This document shows, in pieces, positions 38,708 to 47,254 of a stretch of DNA of 64,000 nt. The notes under the pieces were generated by a model. That model saw only the letters and a program-made list of their open reading frames with translations. It was not told the DNA's origin and did no database searches. The DNA comes from Bin87 sp965203195. Lineage in GTDB: Bacteria; Chloroflexota; Dehalococcoidia; Lucifugimonadales; UBA3495. The first letter of the stretch is position 1; the number at the start of each line of letters is the position of its first letter. Where the stretch lies: the NCBI GenBank assembly GCA_965203195.1, contig OZ241860.1, forward strand, positions 3,534,001 to 3,598,000, given 5' to 3'. The position numbers and the translations under genes were made by a program.

Positions 38708-41695
38708 ATGGCGACCGCAATGGAACACCGGATCCGGGGGAAGGAACGCCAGGACATCGCCGACGAATTGCGCCGCCGGGTGGAAGGGGAAGTGCGCTTT
38801 GACCCCTACTCGCGCCTGCTGTACAGCACCGACGCCAGCATTTACCAGATGGAGCCGGTGGGCGTGGTCATTCCCCGCACGGCGGGCGATGTGCAGGCGG
38901 TGGTGGACTTTGCGGCGCGGGAGCATATTCCCGTGCTGCCCCGGGCCGGCGGCACCAGTCTGGCCGGGCAGACGGTGAATCACGCCATTGTGGTGGACTT
39001 CAGCAAGTATCTGAATAATGTGCTGGAAGTGAACCCCGAGGAGCAGTGGGCGCGGGTGCAGCCCGGCATCATTCTGGAGCAGCTGACGCGGCAGGTGGCG
39101 TCCTACGGGCTACAGTACGCCCCCGACCCGACTACGGCCAACCGGGCCTGCGTGGGCGGCGGCATCGGGAACAACACCTGCGGCGCCCATTCGGTCATCT
39201 ACGGCAAGACGCTGGATCATATCAAGGAGCTGGATGTCATCCTGTCGGACGGATCGGCGGCGCATTTCGGGAATCTGGACGCTACCGGGCTGGAAGCGCG
39301 GTTGAGCGCCGGCGGGCTGGAAGGGGACATCTACCGGGGGGCGCTGCGGATTGCCCGGGAACAGCGGGATGAGATCGATCGTACCTACGCCAAAATCCAG
39401 CGGCGGGTCAGCGGCTACAACCTGGACGAGTTCATCCGGGACGATACCATCCGGGACGAGGCTCGTGGCGGGCGGCCGGTCAACCTCTCCCGTATGGTGG
39501 TGGGTTCGGAGGGTACGCTGTGCGTGGTGACCGAGGCCAAAGTGAATCTGGTGCCGCGCCCCAAGATGACGGCGCTGTCGGCGCTGCATTTCCGCAGCGT
39601 TTTTGAGGCCAGCGAGGCCACCACCCGCGTGCTGCGGCACGATCCGTCGTCGGTTGAGCTGATTGACAAGATGGTGCTGGACCGCTGCCGGGAGGCGCTG
39701 GGGCAGTCCCGCCTGCTGTCGTTCATTGAGGGCGACCCCGGCGCCATGCTGCTGACGGAGTTTTACGGGGAAACGGAGGCCGAGCTGACGGCCAAAATGA
39801 ATGGCCTGAAGGCCGACATCGGGGCGGCCTACGCCTGCGTGAACATCCTGGACCGGGAAGGGCAAGCCGCCGTGTGGAGCGTCCGCAAGGGCGGTCTGGG
39901 GCTGCTGATGAGCATCAAGGGCGACGCCAAGCCCATTCCCTTTGTCGAGGATCCCGCCGTGGACCCGGCGGTGATGGGCGAGTTCGTGCGCCGCTTTGAC
40001 GAAATCGTCACCGACCACGGCACTACGGCCGGCTACTATGGACACGCCGCCGTGGGCTGTCTGCACATCCGGCCCCTCATCAGCCTGAAGGGGCAGGAAG
40101 GCATTGACCGGATGTTTTCCATCGGCAGCGCCGTGTCCGACCTGATTAAGGAGTTCGGCGGCTCCATGAGCGGCGAACACGGGGACGGGATTGTGCGGGG
40201 CGTGTGGACGCGCAAGATGTTCGGCGACCGGATTTATGACGCCTTCCGGGAGCTGAAGCGCACCTGGGATCCGCAGGGGATTATGAACCCCGGCAAGATT
40301 ATTGACACGCCGCCGATGACCGAAAACCTGCGCTACGGGGTTGCCTACCGGACCGCCGACTTGCCCACGGCCCTGGACTTTACGGCCGACGGCGGCTACG
40401 CCGGGGCGGTGGAGATGTGCAACGGAATGGGGGCCTGCCGCAAGCTGGACGGGACGATGTGTCCGTCTTTTATGGCCACGCGGGACGAGGAGCATTCCAC
40501 CCGGGGCCGCGCCAATCTGCTGCGCGCCGCCCTTTCCGGGCGGATGCCGGCGGGGGCGGAGAGTGATGGCTCGATGAAAGATGATGGCCCGACAGCGGAG
40601 AACCGGGCGCTAACCGACGCCCGTTTGCACCAGGCGCTGGATTTGTGCCTGGAGTGCAAGGCGTGCAAGGCGGAGTGCGAGTCGGGCGTGGATATGGCGA
40701 AGCTCAAGTACGAGTTTCTGAACCGCTACCAGGAGGAGCACGGCACGCCGCTGCGTTCCCGGCTGTTCGCCCACATCGGGGCGGTGAACCGGCTGGGCAG
40801 CCGGTACGCTCCGGTGAGCAACTGGCTGGCGGGCAGCGGCGTGGGCAAGGCGCTGGCGTCGGGGCTGCTGGGCATCAGCCCGCAGCGGACGCAGCCGGCC
40901 TTTGCGCGGCAGTCCTTCCCGGACTGGTTCGCCCGGCGGGGGGCGAGCCGTCCGGCGGGGGCCGGGAAATACGGGACGGTGGCGCTGTACAACGATACCT
41001 TTATGAACTACAACTACCCCGAAATCGGCATTGCGGCGGTGGCGGTTCTGGAGGCAGGCGGCTACGCCGTTGAGCTGGTCAACGGGGAGTGCTGCGGGCG
41101 CCCGATGATCAGCAAGGGGCTGCTGCGGGCGGCGAAAGAGCAGGCCGGGGCCAATATCGCCCGGCTGTATGAATACGCCGCGCAGGGCATCCCCATTGTG
41201 GGCTGCGAACCCAGCTGCCTGCTGACGCTGCGGGATGAATACCCGGAGTTCATCGCCGACGACCGCGCCAAAGCGGTGGCCGAAAACGCGCTGCTCATTG
41301 ACGAATTCATCGTCAAGGCGCAGGCGGCCGGCCGCCTGGACTGGCAGTTCAGCGACCTCGCCAAGCAGGTTCTGTTCCACGGCCACTGCCACCAGAAGGC
41401 GCTGACCGGCACGGCGGACGCCCTGGCGGCGCTGCGGATGCCGCCGGGCTACCAGGTGGATCTGATCAACGCCGGCTGCTGCGGAATGGCGGGGTCTTTC
41501 GGGTTTGAGAAGGAGCATTACGACATCTCCATGCAGATTGGCGGCTTGAGCCTTTTCCCGGCCATTGCAGCCCGGCCCGACTGGGAAGTGGCGGTGATGG
41601 GGGTATCCTGTCGGCAGCAGGTGGAGCACGGCGCGGGGCGGCCGGCGCGTCATCTGGTGGAGACGCTGCGGGATGCCGTCATTATGCCCGCCTGA
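38708..41695 (+). CDS. FAD and 4Fe-4S fused oxidoreductase (D-lactate/D-2-hydroxyglutarate dehydrogenase type)
   Basis: Predicted 995-residue protein joining a GlcD-like flavin half to a GlcF-like Fe-S half. The FAD region has LPRAGGTSLAGQTV (about 77-90), GGGIGNNTCGAHS and VGSEGTLCVVTEA; the C-terminal flavin part has GCLHIRPLI and MSGEHGDGIVRG. The Fe-S part has CNGMGACRKLDGTMCPSF (about 570), CLECKACKAECESG (about 646) and CCG motifs ECCGRPMISKG (about 794) and GCCGMAGSFGFEKEH (about 924). Length and order match YdiJ/D-lactate dehydrogenase-type proteins that oxidise D-2-hydroxy acids. AGGAGG precedes the ATG. The insertion sequence ends 80 bases upstream and may influence its expression. 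Confidence 0.9.
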   Translation: MATAMEHRIRGKERQDIADELRRRVEGEVRFDPYSRLLYSTDASIYQMEPVGVVIPRTAGDVQAVVDFAAREHIPVLPRAGGTSLAGQTVNHAIVVDFSKYLNNVLEVNPEEQWARVQPGIILEQLTRQVASYGLQYAPDPTTANRACVGGGIGNNTCGAHSVIYGKTLDHIKELDVILSDGSAAHFGNLDATGLEARLSAGGLEGDIYRGALRIAREQRDEIDRTYAKIQRRVSGYNLDEFIRDDTIRDEARGGRPVNLSRMVVGSEGTLCVVTEAKVNLVPRPKMTALSALHFRSVFEASEATTRVLRHDPSSVELIDKMVLDRCREALGQSRLLSFIEGDPGAMLLTEFYGETEAELTAKMNGLKADIGAAYACVNILDREGQAAVWSVRKGGLGLLMSIKGDAKPIPFVEDPAVDPAVMGEFVRRFDEIVTDHGTTAGYYGHAAVGCLHIRPLISLKGQEGIDRMFSIGSAVSDLIKEFGGSMSGEHGDGIVRGVWTRKMFGDRIYDAFRELKRTWDPQGIMNPGKIIDTPPMTENLRYGVAYRTADLPTALDFTADGGYAGAVEMCNGMGACRKLDGTMCPSFMATRDEEHSTRGRANLLRAALSGRMPAGAESDGSMKDDGPTAENRALTDARLHQALDLCLECKACKAECESGVDMAKLKYEFLNRYQEEHGTPLRSRLFAHIGAVNRLGSRYAPVSNWLAGSGVGKALASGLLGISPQRTQPAFARQSFPDWFARRGASRPAGAGKYGTVALYNDTFMNYNYPEIGIAAVAVLEAGGYAVELVNGECCGRPMISKGLLRAAKEQAGANIARLYEYAAQGIPIVGCEPSCLLTLRDEYPEFIADDRAKAVAENALLIDEFIVKAQAAGRLDWQFSDLAKQVLFHGHCHQKALTGTADALAALRMPPGYQVDLINAGCCGMAGSFGFEKEHYDISMQIGGLSLFPAIAARPDWEVAVMGVSCRQQVEHGAGRPARHLVETLRDAVIMPA

Positions 41696-41858
41696 TTCCG
41701 GTCCAACAGGGCGGCAGAGCTGGAGCGTGGCGAATGTTTTGTCCCTTGCGGGGCGGCGCTATAATAAGATGCGCCTGGCTGGCGCATTATCCTGGGCGCA
41801 TTGTCTTTGGCGCATTATCCCGCTGCCGCCTCGTTGCGGCGTCCGTTTGAGCATTATT

Positions 41859-42800
41859 ATGACCGTTCTGGTAACCGGAGCCACCGGCTTTCTGGGCCGG
41901 CGCGTGGTGCAGGGCCTGCTGGACAGCGGGCAGGAAGTCCGGGTTATGGTGCGGCGCCCCGGCAGCGAGTCGGTTTTCGCCACGCCGCCCACGGACGTCT
42001 GCTACGGCAACATTACCGACGCCAATGCGCTTACGGAAGCCTGCCGGGAAATCGCCGCCGTGGTGCACCTGGTGGCGGTCATCCGCGGCAACCGCCGGCA
42101 GTTTGACGCCATCAACCGCCAGGGGGCGGCGCATCTGGCCGCCGCCGCCAGGGCCGCCGGCTCGGTGCGGCGCATTGTCCATATCAGCGCCGTGGGCGCC
42201 GCCAACGCGCCGCAGCTGGAGTACCTGTATTCCAAATGGCAGGGCGAACAGGAGATTATCAACAGCGGGGTGCCGTACACCATCCTCCGGCCCTCGCTGA
42301 TTTTCGGGCCCGGCGACGAGTTCACCAACGCCGTCGCCGGGCTGGTGAAAGTGGCGCCGGCCACGCCGGTCATCGGCTCCGGCAACAACCGTCTGCAACC
42401 CATTCATGTTGAAGATGTGGCGCGGTGCGCGGTGTTCGCCGCCAATGGCAACCTGCGGGGCAACCGCATTGTTGAAATCGGCGGCCCGGAGCAGCTTTCC
42501 TACAACCGCATTGTGGGCACGGTGGCCCGCGAGATGGGACGCCGCCGGCCGCGTCTGCTGAATGTGCCCCTGTGGGCGGTTCGCCTGCCCCTGCTGGTGA
42601 TGGGAACCCTGGCGCCCCGCCCGCCCATCAACCGGGCGATGCTGCAACTCATCACCCTCCGCAATGTGGCCCAGGCGGACGCCGTGCCGCACGCTTTCCA
42701 GTTTGAACCCCGCCCCATGGCGGGCAATATGGACTACCTGCGCCAGCTGACTTTCGGGGCGGCCCTGCGGATGAATCTGGGCCTGGCGCCGCGCCGCTGA
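41859..42800 (+). CDS. NDUFA9-like NAD(P)-binding atypical SDR
   Basis: Predicted 313-residue Rossmann protein of the atypical SDR group related to the NDUFA9 accessory subunit of complex I. The cofactor motif is VTGATGFLGRRV (residues 4-15), HISAVGAANAPQLEYLYSKWQGE carries the YxxxK-like pair, and ILRPSLIFGPGDEF and QPIHVEDVARC are typical. It may bind NAD(P)H or act on quinone-linked or lipid substrates. The frame is open upstream to 41673 but starts in low-complexity sequence; TATAAT at 41760-41765 suggests a promoter between. No clear ribosome binding site is seen at the chosen ATG. Confidence 0.82.
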   Translation: MTVLVTGATGFLGRRVVQGLLDSGQEVRVMVRRPGSESVFATPPTDVCYGNITDANALTEACREIAAVVHLVAVIRGNRRQFDAINRQGAAHLAAAARAAGSVRRIVHISAVGAANAPQLEYLYSKWQGEQEIINSGVPYTILRPSLIFGPGDEFTNAVAGLVKVAPATPVIGSGNNRLQPIHVEDVARCAVFAANGNLRGNRIVEIGGPEQLSYNRIVGTVAREMGRRRPRLLNVPLWAVRLPLLVMGTLAPRPPINRAMLQLITLRNVAQADAVPHAFQFEPRPMAGNMDYLRQLTFGAALRMNLGLAPRR

Positions 42801-42976
42801 TGACTGTTGCCGGCGACTGCCGCTGCTGACTGCTATGGTACAATAGGCCGGGGTACGATAAGCCGGGTTGCAAGAGGCCGGCATTTGCGTGGCCGGCAAC
42901 GCGCGCCCGGCGCAACCGGGGGATGATGCCGGACAATGACCTATTCCCGCCCTGACCCTGATTTCCCGGCCCGCAG

Positions 42977-44392
42977 ATGATGACCTACGCCGCCGCCATT
43001 GCCCGCCTGCTGTCGCTCGTGGACCACGAGCGGACTATGCCGGCCGTCCCGCGCCAGAAACGCATTTACGACCTGGCCGGCATCGCGCGGCTGCTGGCGC
43101 GGATGGGCGACCCGCACCGGCGGCAGGGGCGCATCATCCACATCGCCGGCACCAAAGGCAAGGGCAGCGTGGCGGCGATGGTGGAAGCCATCCTGCGCGC
43201 CGCCGGCGCTGCCACCGGCTTTTATTCCTCGCCCCATCTGCATTCTTTCTGTGAACGCATCCGGCGGGACGGCGCGCCGGTGTCCCCGGAACGGTTCGCC
43301 GGGCTGGTGGACGCCGTGTGGCCGCATCACCTGGACAACGCCGCCGACCCGGACGCCGGCCCGGCCACGCTCTTTGAATACCTGACGGCCATGGCGTTCC
43401 AGTGTTTCGCGGCGGACGCAGTGGACACCAGCGTCATTGAGGTTGGCCTGGGCGGGCGGCTGGACGCCACCAATGTGGTCACGCCGGCCGTCAGCGTGAT
43501 TACGCCGGTAAGCCTGGATCACACCGCCATCCTGGGCGACACCATTGGCGAAATCGCCGTCGACAAAGCGGGCATCATCAAGCCCGGCGTTCCGGTGGTG
43601 GCGGCGCCCCAGTTTCCCGAGGCGCTGGACGCGATACGGGCGGCGGCGACGGCGCAATCGGCTCCGCTGGCGCGGGTTGACGAAACGGTACGCTGGCAGG
43701 CGGCGCCCGTGCCTTACGCGGGGCAGGATTTGACCATCCGCACGGCGCAGCATACCTACCGCGTCGTCCTGCCGCTGCTGGGCGATTTCCAGGCCGGCAA
43801 CGCCGCCGTGGCCGTGGCCGCCGTAGAAGCCCTAGCGTCCGCCGGCGGCTACCCCGCGCCGGCGCCGGCCGCCGTAACCGCCGGGCTGGAGTCGGTAGAA
43901 TGGCCGTGCCGCCTGGAAACGCTGCGCCGGGGGCCGCCGGCGGTAGTGGCCGACGGGGCGCACAACGACCATTCCATAGCCACCGCGCTGGCCACGCTGT
44001 CAACCTATACGCCGCACCGCCGGCTGGTGGTGGTGGCCGGGTTTTCCCGGGACAAGCGGGTGGGCGATATGGCGGCGCTGCTGGCCGGGCGCGCCCACCG
44101 GGTCATCGCCACCCGTTCCCGGCACCCGCGCTCAATGCGCCCGTCGGATATTGTGGCGACTTTCGGCGAACAGGGTTTCCCGCGCGGGCGCCTGTCGGCG
44201 GCGGACAGCGTGGGCGCAGCGCTGGACGCGGCCTTGGCGGCGGCGGACGCCGGCGACCTGATACTGGCCACGGGTTCCCTTTTCGTGGCGGCCGAGGCCA
44301 GGGAGGCGATGCTGGGCATTCCGGCGGAGACCTACCCCGATCTGCTGCCCCCGGATTTGCGCCCGCCGGACGCGCCGCATAACGCGATCTGA
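42977..44392 (+). CDS. folC: Folylpolyglutamate/dihydrofolate synthase FolC
   Basis: Predicted 471-residue Mur-ligase-type enzyme that adds glutamate to folates and, in many bacteria, to dihydropteroate. The P-loop is GTKGKGS (residues 58-64); FYSSPHLHSFCERIRRDG, VIEVGLGGRLDATNVV and TPVSLDHTAILGDTIGEIAVDKAGIIK are classic FolC motifs; ADGAHNDHS lies at about 320. Slightly longer than most FolC proteins (about 430). It sits in the same direction as fabF, 29 bases before it, so the two may be cotranscribed. The first of two adjacent ATG codons is used. Confidence 0.92.
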   Translation: MMTYAAAIARLLSLVDHERTMPAVPRQKRIYDLAGIARLLARMGDPHRRQGRIIHIAGTKGKGSVAAMVEAILRAAGAATGFYSSPHLHSFCERIRRDGAPVSPERFAGLVDAVWPHHLDNAADPDAGPATLFEYLTAMAFQCFAADAVDTSVIEVGLGGRLDATNVVTPAVSVITPVSLDHTAILGDTIGEIAVDKAGIIKPGVPVVAAPQFPEALDAIRAAATAQSAPLARVDETVRWQAAPVPYAGQDLTIRTAQHTYRVVLPLLGDFQAGNAAVAVAAVEALASAGGYPAPAPAAVTAGLESVEWPCRLETLRRGPPAVVADGAHNDHSIATALATLSTYTPHRRLVVVAGFSRDKRVGDMAALLAGRAHRVIATRSRHPRSMRPSDIVATFGEQGFPRGRLSAADSVGAALDAALAAADAGDLILATGSLFVAAEAREAMLGIPAETYPDLLPPDLRPPDAPHNAI

Positions 44393-44421
44393 CGCTCCGA
44401 AGCCGTTGCAATCATCATCTT

Positions 44422-45696
44422 ATGGAACGGAACGGGGACATAACGACCACCCCCATACGCCGCCGCGTGGCCGTAACCGGGCTGGGCGCCATTACCCCGC
44501 TGGGGCTGACGGCCGGGGATTTTTGGAGCAACCTGCTGTCCGGCGAATCGGGCATCGGGCCGATGACTCTGTGCGACCCCACCGATTACCCCTGCCGGAT
44601 TGCCGGGCAGGCGGACGATTTTGACGCCGCCGACTATATTCCGGCGCGGGAAGCCCGGCGGATGGCGCGCTTTTCGCAGCTGGCGGTGGCCGCCGCCCAG
44701 CAGGCCGTGGCCGATGCCCGGCTGGACATAGCCGCCGAGGACGCCTACCGCGTGGGCGTGCTGCTGGGCAACGGGAACGGCGGCTTTCCCACGCTGGAGG
44801 ACAACTGCCGCATCCTGGCCACGCGGGGCGGTATGCGAATGTCGCCGTTCTTTTTCCCGATGATACTGCCCAATATGGCGGCGGCCAATGTCAGCCACTA
44901 TGTGGGCGCCAGGGGCTACAATTCCACGGCCACGACGGCCTGCGCCGCGTCCAACAACGCCATCGGCGAGGCGGCGCAGGCCATCCGGCACGGCATGGCG
45001 GATGTGATGCTGGCCGGCGGCGCCGAGGCGGGCATCAGCCAGCTGGGGCTGGCCGGGTTTGCGGTGATGCGCGCTTTAAGCGTCCGCAACGACGACCCCC
45101 AGCGGGCCAGCCGGCCTTTTGACGCCCAGCGGGACGGCTTCGTGCCGGCCGAAGGCGCCGGCGTCCTGGTGCTGGAGGAGTGGCAGCGGGCCGTGGCGCG
45201 GGGCGCCGACATTCTCTGCGAAGTGGCCGGGTTCGGGGCCACCGCCGACGCCGGCCATCTGGTGCAGCCCCAGGAGGACGGGGCCAGCGCCGCCCGCGCC
45301 ATGGGCAACGCCATCGCCGACGCCGGGCTGACCACCGCCGATGTGGACTACATCAACGCCCACGGCACCTCCACGCCGCGCAACGATGCGGTGGAAACGA
45401 TTGCCATCAAGCGGCTCTTTGGCGCCGCCGCCTACGATATTCCGGTGAGCAGCACCAAGAGTATGATCGGCCACGCCCTGGGGGCTTCGGGGGCGCTGGA
45501 AGCGGTAGCCTGCGTGCAAACCATCCGGTCGCAGCGGATTCATCCGACGGTGAACTACGAGCATCCGGACCCGGAATGCGACCTGGACTATGTGCCCAAC
45601 CGGGCTCGGGCGGCGGCGGTGTCCGTGGTATTGTCCAACGCCTTCGGCTTCGGCGGGCAGAACGCCTGCCTGGTGTTTCGCCGGCGCGAGGAATAA
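44422..45696 (+). CDS. fabF: Beta-ketoacyl-ACP synthase II FabF
   Basis: Predicted 424-residue condensing enzyme of fatty acid synthesis. It joins acyl-ACP with malonyl-ACP. The active site is complete: Cys174 in TTACAASNNA, His314 in INAHGTSTPRND, His351 in KSMIGHALGASG. RRVAVTGLGAITPLG opens the fold and VVLSNAFGFGGQNACLVF closes it. A hypothetical protein or polyketide role is unlikely because no other domains are attached. No fabH, acpP or fabD is adjacent. It ends before a strong hairpin at 45701-45735. Confidence 0.93.
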   Translation: MERNGDITTTPIRRRVAVTGLGAITPLGLTAGDFWSNLLSGESGIGPMTLCDPTDYPCRIAGQADDFDAADYIPAREARRMARFSQLAVAAAQQAVADARLDIAAEDAYRVGVLLGNGNGGFPTLEDNCRILATRGGMRMSPFFFPMILPNMAAANVSHYVGARGYNSTATTACAASNNAIGEAAQAIRHGMADVMLAGGAEAGISQLGLAGFAVMRALSVRNDDPQRASRPFDAQRDGFVPAEGAGVLVLEEWQRAVARGADILCEVAGFGATADAGHLVQPQEDGASAARAMGNAIADAGLTTADVDYINAHGTSTPRNDAVETIAIKRLFGAAAYDIPVSSTKSMIGHALGASGALEAVACVQTIRSQRIHPTVNYEHPDPECDLDYVPNRARAAAVSVVLSNAFGFGGQNACLVFRRREE

Positions 45697-45700
45697 GATA

Positions 45701-45735
45701 AACGCCCCCGCCGGCGCGCGCCGGCGGGGAGCGTT
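45701..45735. terminator. Bidirectional terminator-like hairpin
   Basis: CCCCGCCGGCG (45706-45716) pairs with CGCCGGCGGGG (45719-45729) as an 11-base perfect stem, extended by AACGC (45701-45705) and GCGTT (45731-45735). It lies between convergent fabF and the SWIM gene. No T tract follows on either side, so it may act through structure only. Confidence 0.55.
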
Positions 45736-45771
45736 GGGGGAACCGGGCGTTCCCGGAGCAGCGGGGACTGG

Positions 45772-46047
45772 CTACCGGCCGGCGGCGGTTTCCGCGCCGG
45801 TTTCGGCGTCCGCGCGCTGGCGGGCCAGCATTTCGTCGAGCATACGCTGCAAGGCCATAATGTGGCTACAGATGCGGCGGGTGCTGAAAAAAGCGCATTC
45901 GCAGCGCCACTCGCCATCGTGGTAGGTCACGCGGTAGGTGTTGTGGTTGCCGCTGAACGAGGCTTCAAAGGTGTGAATGGTCACCCGCCCCGGCTCGGCG
46001 GCGTACTTGCGCGCCTTGTCAACCTTGCCGATGTAGCTCGAAGTCAT
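45772..46047 (-). CDS. Small SWIM zinc-finger protein
   Basis: Predicted 91-residue protein with the SWIM metal site Cys49-x-Cys51-x8-Cys60-x-His62 (CECAFFSTRRICSH). SWIM domains bind zinc and interact with DNA or proteins. The frame runs to 46089, but GGAGG before the ATG at 46047 fixes a shorter start and gives a clean N-terminus MTSSYIGKVDKA. The rest is short and charged. It lies 150 bases downstream of the suf operon end on the same strand; a link with Fe-S or metal metabolism is possible but not shown. Confidence 0.78.
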   Translation of the reverse strand: MTSSYIGKVDKARKYAAEPGRVTIHTFEASFSGNHNTYRVTYHDGEWRCECAFFSTRRICSHIMALQRMLDEMLARQRADAETGAETAAGR

Positions 46048-46197
46048 TTCAACCTCCTGGGGTATGCGCGAGGCGGCGGGCGCCGCCATCCCGGTAGCAT
46101 CGAGTCTAGCGGCAAAGGGCGCGTCCGGTCAATATCGGCGGGCGGCGTTGTGGCCGCGATTCTCCGGCGGCCATCACCGTATCGCCGTATCGCCGCA

Positions 46198-46710
46198 TCA
46201 CCGCAGCCGCCGCAGCCCGTCCTCCAGCGCCACCCAGGGCAGCAGGGCGCATTTGATGCGTACCGGGTACTGCCGCACTACTTCCAGGGCCGCCAGTTCG
46301 CCCAGTTCAGCGCGGGCCGCCGGGGGCAGGGGCTGGCCCTGCATCAAATCCCGGAACCGCCGGGCCAGGTCAGCGGCGGCGTCCAGGCGGCGCCCGCGGA
46401 CGCCGTCGGCCAGCAGGGAGGCCGACGCCTGGATGATGCTGCAACCTTCGGCCACGGCGCTGACGGCGGCAATGACCGCGGCTCCGTTGTCGCCCGGTAC
46501 GCTGCCGCCTGATACGCCGCCGGCCGATCTGCCGCCGGCCGGCCGGAGGCGCAGTTGCAGGCAGGCCCGGTCGCCGCAGAAGGGGTTGATTTCCTCCGTC
46601 TCCACATCGGCCACAAGCAGCCTGGCCCGGTGCCGGGGGCTGCGGTAATGCTCCATAATGACATCGCCGTACAGGGCGGCGGAGTTGTCGTTGTCGGGGA
46701 AACCGGCCAT
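46198..46710 (-). CDS. SufU-like Fe-S scaffold/sulfur transfer protein, second copy
   Basis: Predicted 170-residue SufU/IscU-type protein. The three conserved cysteines are Cys45 (NPFCGD), Cys90 (EGCSIIQASASLL) and Cys154 (RIKCALLPW). In SufU these bind zinc and receive sulfur from SufS. An insertion of about 15 residues after residue 57 (RPAGGRSAGGVSGGSVPGDNG) distinguishes it from the first copy. It lies 76 bases downstream of sufU on the same strand and is probably the last gene of the operon. No good ribosome binding site precedes the ATG. Confidence 0.82.
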   Translation of the reverse strand: MAGFPDNDNSAALYGDVIMEHYRSPRHRARLLVADVETEEINPFCGDRACLQLRLRPAGGRSAGGVSGGSVPGDNGAAVIAAVSAVAEGCSIIQASASLLADGVRGRRLDAAADLARRFRDLMQGQPLPPAARAELGELAALEVVRQYPVRIKCALLPWVALEDGLRRLR

Positions 46711-46786
46711 AGCGGGACGGAACAGCGCCGGGGTTTGGGTTGACTTGACCGGCGCAAGCGATGCGAAGGCCGCGCGGCAGGCGGCC

Positions 46787-47254
46787 CTACTCGGTGGTGG
46801 CGGCGCCGGCGCCGTCCAGGGCGGCCTTGAGCGTGTGCCAGGGCAGGATGGCGCACTTGATGCGCGTGGGGTAGGCGATGACGCCGCCCAGCATTTCCAG
46901 GTCGCCCAGCAGGTCGTAGTCCACTTCGGCGTCGGGTTCCGTAAGCATCCGGTGGAACTCATCAAACATCGCCATGGCGTCGGCCGGCGAGGCGCCCTTG
47001 ACGGCCTGGGTCAGCAGGGACGCCGAGGCGCGGCTGATGGCGCAACCGTGTCCTTGAAAGGCGACGTCGGCGACCTGCTCCGCCCCCTGTTTCGCCCCTA
47101 CTTTCAGTTGCAGCGAAATCTGGTCGCCGCACAGAGGGTTGTAGCCGTCGGCCTGGTGGGTGGCGTCGTCCAGGGTGCGGTAGTTGCGGGGGCGGCGGTT
47201 GTGTTCCAGCAGGATTTCCTGGTACAGGTCGCTCAAGTCGGATGCCGTTGCCAT
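46787..47254 (-). CDS. sufU: SufU, Fe-S assembly protein
   Basis: Predicted 155-residue SufU. It accepts persulfide sulfur from SufS through its zinc site. Conserved residues are Cys42 (NPLCGD), Cys71 (HGCAISRASASLL) and Cys134 (RIKCAILPW), together with the SufU-typical insertion between the second and third cysteines (residues 85-120). The start overlaps the sufS stop by one base (TGATG). Order sufS-sufU matches Gram-positive and Chloroflexota operons. Confidence 0.92.
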   Translation of the reverse strand: MATASDLSDLYQEILLEHNRRPRNYRTLDDATHQADGYNPLCGDQISLQLKVGAKQGAEQVADVAFQGHGCAISRASASLLTQAVKGASPADAMAMFDEFHRMLTEPDAEVDYDLLGDLEMLGGVIAYPTRIKCAILPWHTLKAALDGAGAATTE

